The notes beneath the pieces are model-generated. The model made no database searches. It worked only from the letters and a program-made list of their open reading frames with translations, and had not been told where the DNA came from. From Cordia subcordata (lineage: Eukaryota > Streptophyta > Magnoliopsida > Boraginales > Cordiaceae): 64,000 nt of DNA. The position numbers and the translations under genes were made by a program. The stretch lies in the NCBI GenBank assembly GCA_028554755.1, contig JAPTOF010000020.1:6329001-6393000 (forward strand), read 5' to 3'. Shown here piece by piece: positions 10,431 to 21,937 of the stretch (position 1 is its first letter; each line of letters begins with the position of its first letter).

Positions 10431-12385
10431 TGTTGGGTTATGGCTCAAAGTCCAAGCCCATACAAATTAGGAAAGAATTTTAATGAGAATTAAAATTCTA
10501 GTTATGGTAAGAGTCTTAATTATGATAGGATTGATAGATGAGGAAATCCTTTGTCTTGGAGGACGAGGAAATCTCCTCTATAAATAGGATTCTTGTATTA
10601 GTTGAAGGAGTGTGTCTTGCAATAGGTCTAGATTGAGAGAGAGAAAGAGCCATTGTAAGAACACCGTGAGAGAGGGTTTAGACTTTTTAGGCCGTGCAAA
10701 AAGTCTTATTGAGTTTGTACTCTTTTCTATTATGTGTGTTTTCCGCTGTGCTTTGATGTGTTATGCGTCCTCGATTTTCCCAACAAGTCGTATCAGAGCT
10801 AGGTTGGAGGGAGGACGCTGATTTACACGAAAAACGGAAAAAGAAACGCCAAAGAGGAGTAAAAAATTTGCCGAACTGCTGGTCACGTTTGGCAGCCTTC
10901 CCGTAGTCCGATCGACGATCCGTTTGTTGCTGTGTTTTCGTCTCGGAATGGAGAGTAAGCTGCTAAAATTTCGTAACGATCCGACGGTCGGATTGTGAGA
11001 TACAAGCAGGTCAAGTTTTTTGAGTTTGTGGTCAAACAGTCAAACGGAAGGTTTGACCAGCGTTGATTGAAGGGCTGCAGGGGTTTGACGGCGTTGACTG
11101 AGGGTCTCCCTATCGTTTTTTGAGGTCCGTTTTGCCAAATTTCTTGATATATCGTGGGTGAGCCTTGAAATTTGGGTAAAACAATGAAGTGGTGATGAAA
11201 TTCTGCGAAAGTCTTCAAAGCATTGTGCGAGCAAACACAGTTAGCCGACTAGTGAACAAACTTCTAGAGGAGAGAAGTTTGGATGAGTAGACTAGTTGAA
11301 GAAGGTTCGATTCGAGGGAGGAGTCACACGCAGAGAGTCTACGTAGCTGAACAATCAGAGTCCTGGCCAGACGACTGATAAGGAATGTTATTGTTGGCAG
11401 AGAAGACCACGTCCGAGATGCCTTGTGTCGAGGGAGGATACACACAACCTTGAGAGGTCGAGGTTAGACGGTATGAAGAGGGATGTTGGGGATGACTCCG
11501 AAAACCTGCTAGGATGTGTTGGTAGCTGCTGCCGTGAAGAGTGTTGTCGAGCAAGGGCTCCAGCATGAAGACTGTGAAGAGGTTCCAGTTGCGGCAAAGA
11601 AGCTTCGAATTTTTCGCCAAAGGAGGAATTTGTTGGGTTATGGCTCAAAGTCCAAGCCCATACAAATTAGGAAAGAATTTTAATGAGAATTAAAATTCTA
11701 GTTATGGTAAGAGTCTTAATTATGATAGAATTGATAGATGAGGAAATCCTTTGACTTGGAGGACAAGGAAATCTCCTCTATAAATAGGACTCTTGCATTA
11801 GTTGTATAAGGTGTGCCTTAGGAGAGTGCCTTAGGGCCACACCCCATGGGGGGGGTGTGTGGGTGAAAGAGAGAGCCTGAGAGCATCAAGAGTATCTTAT
11901 ATTCGTTCTAGTCTTGTTGAGGATAGAACCATTATAAGAACTCTGTGTGGGAGGGTTTAGACTTTTTTGTCCGTGCAAAAAGTCATCACCTGAGTTATAA
12001 TCCCATTATTGTTGAATAGTGGAATTTATCCCAGAGGGGATCGTGGACATAGGCAGAGGGCCGAACCACGTTTAATAGTGCGTGTTCTTTTTTCGTTTTT
12101 CGTGCAAACTAGCGTCCTCCCTCCAACCTAGCTCTGATACCACTTGTTGGGAAAATTTAGAACACACAACACACACTCACGCAGCGGAATTAAAAATCGA
12201 GTAACGAGAAAAGAACACGCACTATTAAACGTGGTTCGGCCCTCTGCCTATGTCCACGATCCCTTCTGGGATAAATTCCACTATTCAACAATAATGGGAT
12301 TATAACTCAGGTGATGACTTTTTACATGGACAGAAAAGTCTAAACTCTCCCCCACAGAGTTCTTATAATGGTTCTATTCTCAACA
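10431..12385 (+). mobile_element. Chimeric, non-coding miniature LTR retrotransposon with fold-back 3' end
   Basis: The 5' LTR is 10431-10785 (TGTTGGG...CCCAACA, 355 bp). It is followed by a primer-binding site, CGTATCAGAGC at about 10790, one base off the initiator-Met tRNA complement TGGTATCAGAGC used by copia elements. The internal part (to 11630) is about 845 bp with no gag or pol and ends in a purine tract AAAGGAGGAATT. A second LTR starts exactly 1200 bp after the first (11631) and is identical for about 180 bp, but its middle and 3' part belong to a longer LTR variant. It breaks off at about 12097 and is followed by the reverse complement of leader, primer-binding site (12130-12150) and LTR end. 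Small size and lack of genes fit a TRIM or deletion derivative. The T-run flanks would allow a 5-bp TTTTT target duplication. Confidence 0.75.
11915..12385. repeat. 183-bp inverted repeat of LTR sequence
   Basis: 11915-12097 (TGTTGAGGATAGAACC...) and 12203-12385 are reverse complements with only scattered differences, around a 105-bp centre that contains an antisense primer-binding site. This is the palindromic end of the chimeric LTR element. Confidence 0.85.
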
Positions 12386-12584
12386 TTTTTAAATATATAT
12401 TTTTTAAAAATTACATTAAATTTATAATAATTATTTAGTTTAGCTTTTAAAAAAATTAAAATTTTAAAAAAATACTCAAATATAATTTTTTTTTACAAGT
12501 AAAAATTTTTAACTTCTAAAAAACTTATTTTTTAAAAATTATTAAAAAAATATTTAAAAAAAAATCAATTCAAACGGACCTACA

Positions 12585-13888
12585 CTCATCCAATGTGATG
12601 CATTTTATGTACGCAATGGATTGCGTGATGCTCCAGTAGACGGAGGTCTAGAAGCACGCATAATTCAACCTTGTACCTGCGTACAGTGGCAGCGTTAGGG
12701 TCTCGAGGTTAGCTAGCAGGATAATCATTAATTGATAATTCTTTTTATTTTTCAATATACAAAGAAGAGAAATAATAAATAACTGCGGTCATTATAATTG
12801 ACAAGTACCTTTCATAATTGTGATGAGTGTGAGTTGAAACGTTGAATAACTGCAATGCCTTTCCAAATGATTATCTATAAATACTTTATTATGGCTTGGT
12901 TCATTATTAATATCATTACAGATTTAAGTCTATTAATTAGGTTCAATGTCATTAGTTGACTCCGCATTGTGTCATGGAAAGAAACTAAAAGTTTGTTTGA
13001 ATTGGTTTTTTTTTTATGAAAAAATATTTTTTTCTTAAAAAACACATAATTTTTGCAATAAATATTTGAATTATATTTGAAAAAAAAGTTAAAACTTTGA
13101 AAAAAAACCTCAATTTTAAATTTTTCTAGAAATTAAAAGCTTTAACGGCTCAAAAAAATATTTTTTTTTCAAAATTAAAAAAAACAATTTAAAAAATAAA
13201 AAGCAAATTCAAACCAACCATTAAACATCATTCGTTGGCTCAGCATTGCGTCGGGCTGTGACGCTTGCTAGAGTGACGCTTGTAGCTGTGTTTTATGAAT
13301 AACCGTGAATGCATTAGAGGTGGCTTTGGACAGCCACCTATGCCCAAAATAGTGTGGCGTATTTCCATTTTTTCTTTTGTTGTACTTGTTGTTTAAAGAA
13401 ATCACATTAAAACGGGTGGATTAAGTGAAGGAAAGTAAGTCTACAAACTAAAATGTAAAAATAGTTAAAGGTATTTGTGAGAATTACAAAAGTTTACAAT
13501 TGAAAAGTCTCTTAATATTAATAAATCTAAAGTTGGAGTCCGTAGAAGAAATTTCCTACTCATCTAAATTAGGAATATCTAGAAGAAGATTTACGAGTTC
13601 TATCTGTTTTAAGTTTCTCTCGGAATAAGCACTGCCTTCAAAATTGGACGGTCAAATTATCATATAACAGAAAATGACATAAAAGTGAAGCGTTATTATT
13701 ATTATTTTAAAGAGAATTAATAGTGGGTCGTCGCTTAACCTCTAATAATGACTCAAACTTGAGCCTCTAGGTCTCAAGTGAGATGTGCTCTCAATCATGA
13801 GATTTTAAGTTCAATCTTATAAGGGTGGGAGATTTAACAAAAAAGAAAAATTTTAGAGTTTTTCATTATAGATTTTTTTTGGTTGAAA
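12585..13888. other. Intergenic, contains MITE family A copy 3 (about 12990-13220)
   Basis: Spacer upstream of the second plus-strand membrane gene. A MITE with ends GTTTGTTTGAATTGG and (reverse complement) GGTTGGTTTGAATTTGC spans about 12990-13220. The rest is AT-rich without coding frames. Confidence 0.6.
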
Positions 13889-14446
13889 AATATTTTGGTG
13901 TTAACTCTTCTATGTTACTGACATTGGAAAACCAAGAAAAGAAACGATTTTTCAAGACTGGAGGGGTATGATTGCATTCAGAAAAAATATCGTCAAGTTG
14001 TCACAAAAAAAAAAAAAAAGGGTCTGGCAGACAAACGGAGCCTTGATTTCTAGATCTCACAAGGAAGCAACCCGGAAATTACATTGAAGGCGACATATAT
14101 CGGCCAAGATGATGTAAGAACCAATATCGCCAATGGGAATACTCAATTATTTTGGTGTTGACTTACTCTCTCATATTAGTGACATTGAAAAACCTAGAAA
14201 ACGAAAATATTCTTTAAGATAAGAGGGGTGTGACGGCACCCAAAAAAAATATCGTCTAATTGGTTAACGTCCCTTTCGTATTAAAAAAAAAAAAAAGGTC
14301 CCGCAAACAAACGGAACCTTACCTCGCAAAAAAACAAACGGAACCTTGATTTCTAGTTAGCTGTCACAAGGAAGAAACGAGGAAATTACGTTGAAGGCGA
14401 CATATATGAGCCAACTTGACCTAAGAACCAATTAATTAGTCAACGG
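13889..14446 (+). repeat. Tandemly duplicated promoter region (two units of about 270 bp)
   Basis: 13889-14137 and 14145-14446 are degenerate copies. Both begin with TATTTTGGTGTT-type sequence, pass through a long A-run and CAAACGGA-CCTTGATTTCTAG, and end with the family's conserved upstream module (GAAGCAACCCGGAAATTA...). The second copy directly precedes the gene at 14565. Confidence 0.65.
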
Positions 14447-14564
14447 ACATACGTAGCACTTATATTGTCTATATATAGATAACGAACATTGAGCTGGACC
14501 ATACATAGAATAAAAGAGCAATTCATACGAACATTTTCCTCAATCATCACCATTGATGATCGCC

Positions 14565-14972
14565 ATGGCCGATACGATTAAACCAGGTCAGTGCATGTAT
14601 ATCCACATTATTGGTCACTGCATAAATTCAGGAATATATAAAGCTCGTAAATTTGTAGCTGCAATCGATGAAGCAATTCTTGGGATATCATTTGTTACGG
14701 TTTTTGGGCTTCTGGAGCTGCCATATGAAAAGATTGATGGCAATCCTGTTCCAACCATAGTCTTTAAGAGCAAGCCTGCTTTCTTCCATGGATTTCTATT
14801 AGCTCTGAGTTTTTCATTCTCAGCTGCCGTGATCGCTGTGCTTCTACGCGATGTCTACCCAAGGACCACCAGATGTTGCCGCTGGCTTGCTGTTTTTGCC
14901 CTGGCGATGGCGTCAGGAATCGTGTTATGGTTACTGCTTTGCCCTCAAATATTAGGTTGGTGGAGAGATTAG
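14565..14972 (+). CDS. Small multi-pass membrane protein, copy 2 of the plus-strand pair member
   Basis: Paralogue of 5118-5588; family not recognised. The ATG at 14565 (MADTIKPG) aligns with the start of copy 1; an in-frame ATG four codons upstream (14553) cannot be excluded. The product is 135 residues with hydrophobic segments at about 31-52, 72-95 and 105-128, the loop YPRTTRCCR at 98-106, and a short charged end (GWWRD) in place of copy 1's 27-residue tail. Cys10 and Cys19 in the N-terminal part differ in context from copy 1. Intact and intronless. Confidence 0.75.
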   Translation: MADTIKPGQCMYIHIIGHCINSGIYKARKFVAAIDEAILGISFVTVFGLLELPYEKIDGNPVPTIVFKSKPAFFHGFLLALSFSFSAAVIAVLLRDVYPRTTRCCRWLAVFALAMASGIVLWLLLCPQILGWWRD

Positions 14973-15062
14973 AAGTAGTTCAAGTGGTTGAAACTATTTT
15001 TCTTAAACGTGAAATATTGAATTTAATCTCTATAGAGGTGGGGGTCAACTCTATGGCATGTA

Positions 15063-15249
15063 GGGTTTGATTTGGATTGGTTTTTTTTTAAAACATTTTT
15101 TTTGTATAATTTTCAAAAAAATAAGTTAAAACATTTGCTTTTCTATAAAAAGGTGAAATGAACTTTTCTTTTTAGAATTTTAGTTTCCTTTGACTCTAAT
15201 CTAAACACTTATTAATAAAAAAAAATTAAGAAAAAAGTCAATTCAAACA
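15063..15249. mobile_element. MITE family A, copy 4
   Basis: The ends GATTTGGATTGGTTTTTTTT and (reverse complement) GTTTGAATTGACTTTTTTC enclose about 185 bp of A/T-only sequence. No clear target duplication; the outer few bases of the right end look lost. It lies 90 bp after the membrane gene's stop. Confidence 0.6.
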
Positions 15250-15379
15250 TGTGTGATGTCTCTGGTTAATCTAATTTTCGTTGAACTGCACAATTCAAGA
15301 AGGATGGAACCGTCGTTAGGAGGTATCATGGTCCGTATTGGAGATTCATATAACGTAAACTGATGGTGCAATTATAAGT

Positions 15380-16860
15380 GCCAAAAGAGATCTATGGCTT
15401 CTGACTCCGGCTTCGATCATGTGTCCGCCTATAATGTTTTCTTTTTTCTCTTAATAAAATTGCAAATGTCATCTAGACGTGATAAATTCCAGTCTTGTGA
15501 TCATGTTAAAGACGACATGGTATGTGAAGGACTTTTTTTTTTTTTTCCTAATTTAAGGGAGGCCAAATACTGAGTACATGCAACAAGCGAGATTTGAGCT
15601 CAAAATCGCTCATATTAAAGGCGAGATATATTCCTTGACCATCTTAATAACACAAAGTTACAATATAATCTAACAGCTCAGAAATTCAAGCATAATTAAC
15701 CTTCTAGTAGACTAGCAAACCACAAGTGAATTATTGAATGAGGCTTAAAAAATGGGGGGATACTAATTGATAATCGTACAACATCAATGCCAAAGGACGG
15801 ATACGTTATTAAATTCTGCTAGTATCTATAATCAGGTCAAGAGAAATGATCTTTTGGCAACATTTCAAGGGAAATAGATCTTTTGGCAACATTCTGAGTA
15901 AGATATTAATGGAATAATGATAAAATGATACGGATGTTGGCATTTGGGTTTAAACCAAATGGTAAGTGAATGGAAAATTGAGTAATTATGTTGGAAATAT
16001 ATTTTGAAAAAAATTATAATTAATTTTATTCCAAAGTTCTAAAAGTTTTCCAATAGACATATCACTTCATTAGTGGAGGTGGCTAGTCAAAAAAAGTCTC
16101 ATACTTTTCAAATAGGATTTTGAATTCTATAAATAACCCAGAGCTTTAGCACCTTCTTTGTTGAAAATTTTATGAGTTTCCATATCATATTTTCATATAC
16201 ATTAAAAAAAGAAAAATTCAACATTATTTGGTTCACAGTGTCTAGTAGTTTTGAGTGCTATTACTGTCAGACGTAGACTGTTGTATCTTAAAAAACTTGA
16301 GCCATTAGACCGTAAGCACCATATAGGTGTAATAAAATCTTAAGGAGTTTGGATTCAATCTTTATTGCATTTGCATTTGTCATGTCTAGTAAGCTTTTCC
16401 ATTCGGATTTTATTCACTATTTTATTACACAAAATACACGAGTTATACACCTATTTTCCAACAATAAATAGCATACAATTATTAACAGTTACTTATCATT
16501 TTATAATATTACAAGCGAACCCTTATCTCAAATTTAATAAAAGTAAATCATGAAAATTATCTTTTATTAAAATTCAACCCCTTCTAATTGTCTCTAAAAG
16601 TTTATGTACAAGCAAGAGAATATCTTCAAGATGGATAATATATTTACATATGCATATATATATAAATATGTATTGTATGTATATTTATATAGCCCTTCTC
16701 ATGTATAAGAGATAACCATTGTTCTAGAAATTGAGTGCACCAAGAAGGTCAAAATGTAAAGAAAATTGTGGAGTCATAGTAGGCCTAAAAGGACCATAAG
16801 CTGCAATTATGGATGGGCTTTTCATCTCTGATCTATTTGTTTGTTAGTGTCTATTTAGCA
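15380..16860. repeat. Duplicated 3' flank, copy B
   Basis: Matches 5640-7036. It starts near CTTCGATCATGTGTCCGCC, includes TAACCTTCTAGTAGACTAG at about 15700, and ends with the conserved block at 16700-16853. It lacks the exon-like GATGGAACGCC patch and has an unrelated insert of about 530 bp at roughly 15935-16465. Confidence 0.75.
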
Positions 16861-17504
16861 ATAGTTGGAGTAACATTTAGCATTTTGACTTGGTCAAAAC
16901 ATTTTTTTGTTAATAGCCTTTTCCGAAGAATGTGGTTTAATTAGCAAAAGGGTTTATCACTTTTCAGTGATATATAATAGATATAAATTCTTCCTCTTCT
17001 TCATGCATGGTCTAGCAACTCTCAACTCTTGGAATCATCAAAGACTCAAAGTTCACTAAAGAGAAATTTCTTCTTCATCCATGAATCCAGCAGCTGTCAG
17101 CTTGAATGGGTTTTAGAATTAGGGTTTCGAGTTGATTTGGGGATTTTTGCAATCTGATGTGTTTGATGCTTATGTGTAGTATTTATTGATGTGCATAGTC
17201 TTTTGCATTTTTTGCCAAAACAAATAGAATTAACAAATGAGGGGTGTGTGCTTCATTTTTTATGACGACAGAGAGATATGGTAAATATTTTTATATCACA
17301 CAGGATAGGGGGGTCACGACCGAACGCAATTCCTAGCACCAAGAATTGAGCAAGGGAGGACTACTTAGGACGGGGGGGGGGGGTCACACGAGAGGAAAGG
17401 AATCTTGCTTAACACTAATGTACATTTATACCAAATCACAAGAATATGCTATTTACCTTTGGTAAAAAATTAGCTTAATGTCAAGAGAAGTGATCGCGTC
17501 ATCT
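16861..17504. other. Spacer with a possible gene-start fragment
   Basis: Around 16985-17130 a pyrimidine-rich leader with a short ATG frame (MNPAAVSLNGF, ATG at 17081) and AATTAGGGTTTCGAG resembles the 5' end of an ordinary plant gene, but nothing follows that could be its body. A run of about 12 G lies at 17373. Confidence 0.3.
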
Positions 17505-17596
17505 ACGTACCACAACGAACTAATTTGTCAACATATCATTATATTGAGTACTCTGAGGTACCAACTGCACTAAAAAATGTACTACATTATGGGAGT

Positions 17597-18039
17597 GGAA
17601 TTCTTTTATACATGACATAAATTTTAAAATTTCTTACGAAAACAGCCTTGTTTTGGAACGAATTGTAAATCTAGCCTTTTATTACTCGGCCGCTGCCAGA
17701 GTAATTTTTGGCTATTGAAAAAACTTTCGGCGATTAAATAACCGAATTTGACCACATTTGAATTCACCACTCTATTCCCCACTCATTTTTAGCTGTGGAA
17801 TAGCTGAAAGCTGACTTCGGCTATTCAACAGTCAATTTCGTTCATTCAAAAGTCGAAACTGTCCAATCTGCCTAACAACGTGTCAAGCAAGGAACTTTTG
17901 TTTTTTTAAAAAACTTGTGTTTTTTCAATTGCAGATGTTAGCTTTTGAATAACTGAAACGGCTAAATTTGAAATTCATTCCATACCAAGGTTATTTTCGC
18001 AAGAAATTTTAAAATTTGTGTTATTTATAAAAAAATTTG
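17597..18039. mobile_element. Mutator-like MITE with 9-bp target duplication
   Basis: A 443-bp element bounded by TATGGGAGT on both sides (17588-17596 and 18040-18048), the 9-bp duplication expected of Mutator-like elements. The terminal inverted repeats are about 50 bp and share AAATTTTAAAATTTCTT followed by CGAAAA. The paralogous segment near 31395 carries the uninterrupted site. Confidence 0.85.
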
Positions 18040-18088
18040 TATGGGAGTCACCTCTTGAATCAGTACTTGGAAATCATACATTATATAA

Positions 18089-18323
18089 GGCCTTGTTTGG
18101 ATTTGGTGTTTTTCTTTTTTCGGTTAAAAAAGTACTTTTTTTAAAAATATATATATTTTTTTTGTAATAACGATTTGGTTTGGTTTCCAGAAAAAATTGA
18201 AATTCTGAAAAAAAAAAAACTCAAATATAGCTTTTTGTAAAAGTTAAAATTTTTATTTTCTAAAAAAATAAATTTTTCAAAAACAATTAACAAAAGTACT
18301 TAAAAAAAAATCCAAACTAGACC
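18089..18323. mobile_element. MITE family A, copy 5
   Basis: A 235-bp element with ends GGCCTTGTTTGGATTTGG and (reverse complement) GGTCTAGTTTGGATTTTT, flanked by ATAA (18085-18088 and 18324-18327). The paralogous segment around 31335-31355 lacks it and keeps one copy of the site. Confidence 0.85.
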
Positions 18324-18463
18324 ATAATTTATCTTAGCTTATGGGTTGAGACTTTGCTCCTGACAGTGGCATGCGTAGACGATTCCCAAATGTGAGTTAT
18401 TATTACACCATGTGAGTTATTTTTAATTGAGTGAGAAAAAGAAAAAGCTAAACAAGCGAGACA

Positions 18464-18549
18464 GTTCAACAACTCAACTCTATTTACAATATTCGGCTAT
18501 CTCTATACAACAATAGCCAAATATTGTAAATAGAGTTAAGCTGTTGAAC
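18464..18549. repeat. Conserved 37-bp-stem hairpin
   Basis: GTTCAACAACTCAACTC through GGCTAT pairs with ATAGCCAAATATTG through GTTGAAC, leaving a loop of about 11 bases. The same hairpin exists at 31168-31254 in the inverted segment copy. Confidence 0.8.
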
Positions 18550-18750
18550 TATGAATTTTTTTTGGATTCTTGTGGTGGAGACAATAGAAATTAAAATCAA
18601 GTTGCTTTTGGAAATTATTATTGAGATTTTTGTAGTCTTTCGTTTTATACTAGTAACAACTTAAATATAGTTAAATTTGTTGTCTTGTATTATAGAGAGT
18701 ATGACCAAATGAATGTAAAATGCATTAATGTTCATGTAAAAGTCAATTTT

Positions 18751-20181
18751 TTTCTGATTAAAAAAAAATTGGATCGATACACGTTAGAGTTTATAAGCTT
18801 TTGATACCATATAGATATATACATACATATATATATATATATTTATATATGTGTGTGTGTGTTAAGCTTACATGATAAGTACAATGATAAGCAAAACCTA
18901 TCTAAGCTTATCAGTGTACATGTATATCAATTATCTAAGCTTATCATGATATGCATGCTTATCAACATTGAAGGATAACATATGCATATCAATTATCTAT
19001 GCTTATCATAATATACATCCTGATCAAGAAGGATAACACTCCTAAGTTATAGAGGACTCTTTAATACATATATTCCAATCTCACATATGACAGCATATAC
19101 TCACTTTCTTTTTATTTTAAATATTCGCAATTCGATCGATTCCCTTTTCATTACAACAATTTTTCCGTAATTCCAGATTGTGACATCTTGCAAATTTCAA
19201 AATTGTGTATACGTAAGATAATCACATGTATGTTCCCAATTTTTGATAAATCTATTTTGACTTCCACACTAATTGCCACTGGAATCATTGTTGATCAGGG
19301 CTTTCCCTTATATTGAACTGTTTTGTATTTATTTCTAATACTTTTGCCTCAGTACATAGCTTTTCGGGAGAAGAGGTATGAAAAAAAATTTATTTATTAT
19401 TCCACTACTCCACATTTCTATTTAAATGTTAGTTGCTTATCTATGGTTTGGGTTGTACTTATTCATCTTTATTATGGTATCTTTATCTCAGTTTTTGTTC
19501 TTTATTCATGTTTCTTTGTTATGCATTTAAGCTTCTCCTTTAAAAATACATTTCTCTATGTTTTATAATTAATGTTATCTTAATCACTGTTAGCATATTG
19601 CTTCTTTTTAACTAAATTGATATGGAATTTATGATAATTTATTATATTTTAATATTATATTTAAATCGTAAATATATTTTTAGAAAATGGAGGCAGGCCT
19701 TCCTTCCTTTTTAAAAAGAAAATGTGAAAATGAAATATTTTTCAAAATCATTTTCTAATCTGTAATTTAATTTTAGACCCTAATCGTAATTCTATTGATT
19801 GACAAATATATATGAACTTGACTACTTAAAATATTATCATACATATTGCAATCTCTTTATTATATGGCAGTTAAATCTTAGTAATATCATTAGTTTCTAT
19901 TTGTTTTGGTAAAATATAGCAAGTTATTGTAGATCATATAGAAAAGTTGGTTTTAATACTACTCAACTATATGTAACAATGGGCTTTTTCCACCATATGG
20001 TTGCAAATCTCTTTATTAGGTAAGTCTAGTTTTTTTTTTTCCCTTAATACACTGTTACATTATTAAACATATGTACTATTATTGTTTAATCTATTAAAAT
20101 TATTTTATATAATTTGTTTGAAACATTTAAATAGATAAAAAAACTAAATCTTTATAATATATCAACCTACACATAACACAT
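18751..20181. other. Intergenic, nothing recognised
   Basis: AT-rich sequence with a short TA/GT microsatellite at about 18822-18862 and a loose cluster of CTTATCATGATA-like repeats at 18880-19020. The longest open frame (19323-19568) is hydrophobic, Phe/Tyr-rich and looks like chance. Confidence 0.4.
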
Positions 20182-20949
20182 CCCATTTAATCGCACGGGT
20201 GACATACTAGTTTATATATAATAGTATAAAGTTAGACCTCATTTTTTAGGTCATCTTAGGAGGTGCCATATATCATGATTTAGAGTGTTGTAAGTAGTAT
20301 CAAATCAACAAGTTTTAATTTTTCTGGGCTTTATCTTAATTAAGTATTTTATAAAATAACCATTATTTAATATTAACAAATCACAAAAATTACGTTATAA
20401 GTCTCCACTTTTTTATCTTCTTTTTTGCTCTTTTTTCTTTTAAGTTATTTCAAAATATCGAAATCAATTCTTATATTTTAAAAAGCCATCAATTTAATCT
20501 CTATTATTAAATATTTACTGATAACTAAGTAACTTGGTTATCTTCTCTAATTTTAAATAATTATTAAATAAAATATTGGATGATTCTCAAGTTATCACGA
20601 GTGTATGAATGTGAGATTACCATATATATAATGTTTAGTTAAAATAAAAAATACACAAAAAGTACATTTATAGAATTTTTTAAACAAAAGAAAAACAAAA
20701 TCTATATATTTATATATAAGAGTAATAAAGTTGGCAACACATTATCAAATTTTAATTTTTGTGGGGTTCTTTTTATTAATTACACTTCTATATTAACAAA
20801 TGAGAAAATTATCCTACAAGTCCCTATTGTTTTTTTTTTTAAGTTAGCCCTAATTATTAAGAAAGATCCAAATCAATTCCTATTATTTTAAAAAAAATAT
20901 CAATTTAGTCGATGTCAAGAACTATTTAATAAAAGAATTTGTATTTATA
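20182..20949. mobile_element. Helitron-like 3' end and tandem partial copies
   Basis: 20182-20211 reads CCCATTTAATCGCACGGG then GACATACTAGT: a short GC-containing stem ahead of CTAG-T, as at plant Helitron 3' ends. 20212-20705 and 20706-20945 are two degenerate copies of a unit (TATATAATAGTATAAAGTT or TATATAAGAGTAATAAAGTT, then a Helitron-family interior with CTATATTAACAAATGAG-like blocks) that also resembles 25400-25905. Confidence 0.45.
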
Positions 20950-21826
20950 TCTATACTATTATATAAAATTAAACTTACGTAAGTTTAGAGTTTTTTAAAT
21001 GACACATGAGTTAACGCAAGAGAGGATAAGTCAAAATTTTACACTTTTATAAATAGTGATGTACAAAGTAATTTGAATTTTATTATTTTGACTGATTTTA
21101 TTTCATAATTTTATAACATCTATAATCTATCTATCTATTGTTGAAAAATTATGAGGTAAATGACAAATTATCTCTAGAGATCTTTGGTTTTCCTACTGAC
21201 TTCTTTAATTCATGGAATTTATTGATACTTTGAATCATGATTTCTTACATAAATGTAGCAACTTCTAAGTTTGTCCATTATCTTAAAATGGACTTGATTT
21301 AAAAGGTTTTGAGACTCTTTGAGTGTCCTTCATGAATATAGAAATAATGACATAATTTTCTCCTAAATCTATATATAATGATTCTTTTAGGCATTACACG
21401 AGACAACATAAATCTCTTCTACTAACAAATTATAGAACATGAGTAGCATATAGATCATAGGTATTTACCATGTTTAATACTTGTCTATATCAATATTCAC
21501 CACGTGTGAGAAAAGGTTTACTACTGAAAAGTTCACTAACTTTTATTCTTGAAGTGCTACCAACATTGTATCATGGGAGGATTGGATCACAAACTGTTAG
21601 TACCGTAGCAAGGTGTAAAATCCTCAAGGAGATCAAGCTTAGTTGAGTCTCTTTTATTTGGTTTTCTTTGATATACTATTCAATTTTTTTTAGTTTATAT
21701 TTTAGTTTTTTACGTTAGGTATTTTCCATATTCTCCAGTTTATTTACTTAATATTAGTTTCTTATCTGTAATTATTTTACCAACAGTAATGCACGTATTT
21801 ATGTCTAGATAACTATATAACTAAAA

Positions 21827-21852
21827 TGATGATGATGATGATGATGATGATC

Positions 21853-21934
<82 letters not shown>
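21827..21934. repeat. Compound (GAT)n / (AAT)n microsatellite
   Basis: About eight GAT units run into about 28 AAT units with a single interruption (GATCAT), one of the longest pure trinucleotide tracts in the window. Confidence 0.95.

Positions 21935-21937
<3 letters not shown>

Larger units (their letters stand above)
10406..12580. mobile_element. MITE family A, copy 2, split by an LTR element
   Basis: The left end GGTTTGTTTGGATTGATTTT at 10406 and the right end (reverse complement GGTCCGTTTGAATTGATTTT) ending at 12580 are the two termini of one MITE, bounded by TACA at 10402-10405 and 12581-12584. The MITE parts are 10406-10430 and 12386-12580; all between is a later insertion. Confidence 0.75.
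17505..18750. repeat. Segmental repeat, copy 1 (inverted relative to 30960-31485)
   Basis: Reverse-complement similarity to 30960-31485 covers both sides of two insertions (17597-18039 and 18089-18323). Landmarks are AACTAATTTGTCAACATATC at about 17519 and an almost perfect hairpin at 18464-18549. No coding frame is shared between copies, so it is probably itself a non-autonomous element. Confidence 0.8.

Noticed and set aside
10883..11648. Several overlapping minus-strand frames of 64-111 codons
   Set aside because: They lie antisense in the non-coding interior of the miniature LTR element; no protein family is visible.
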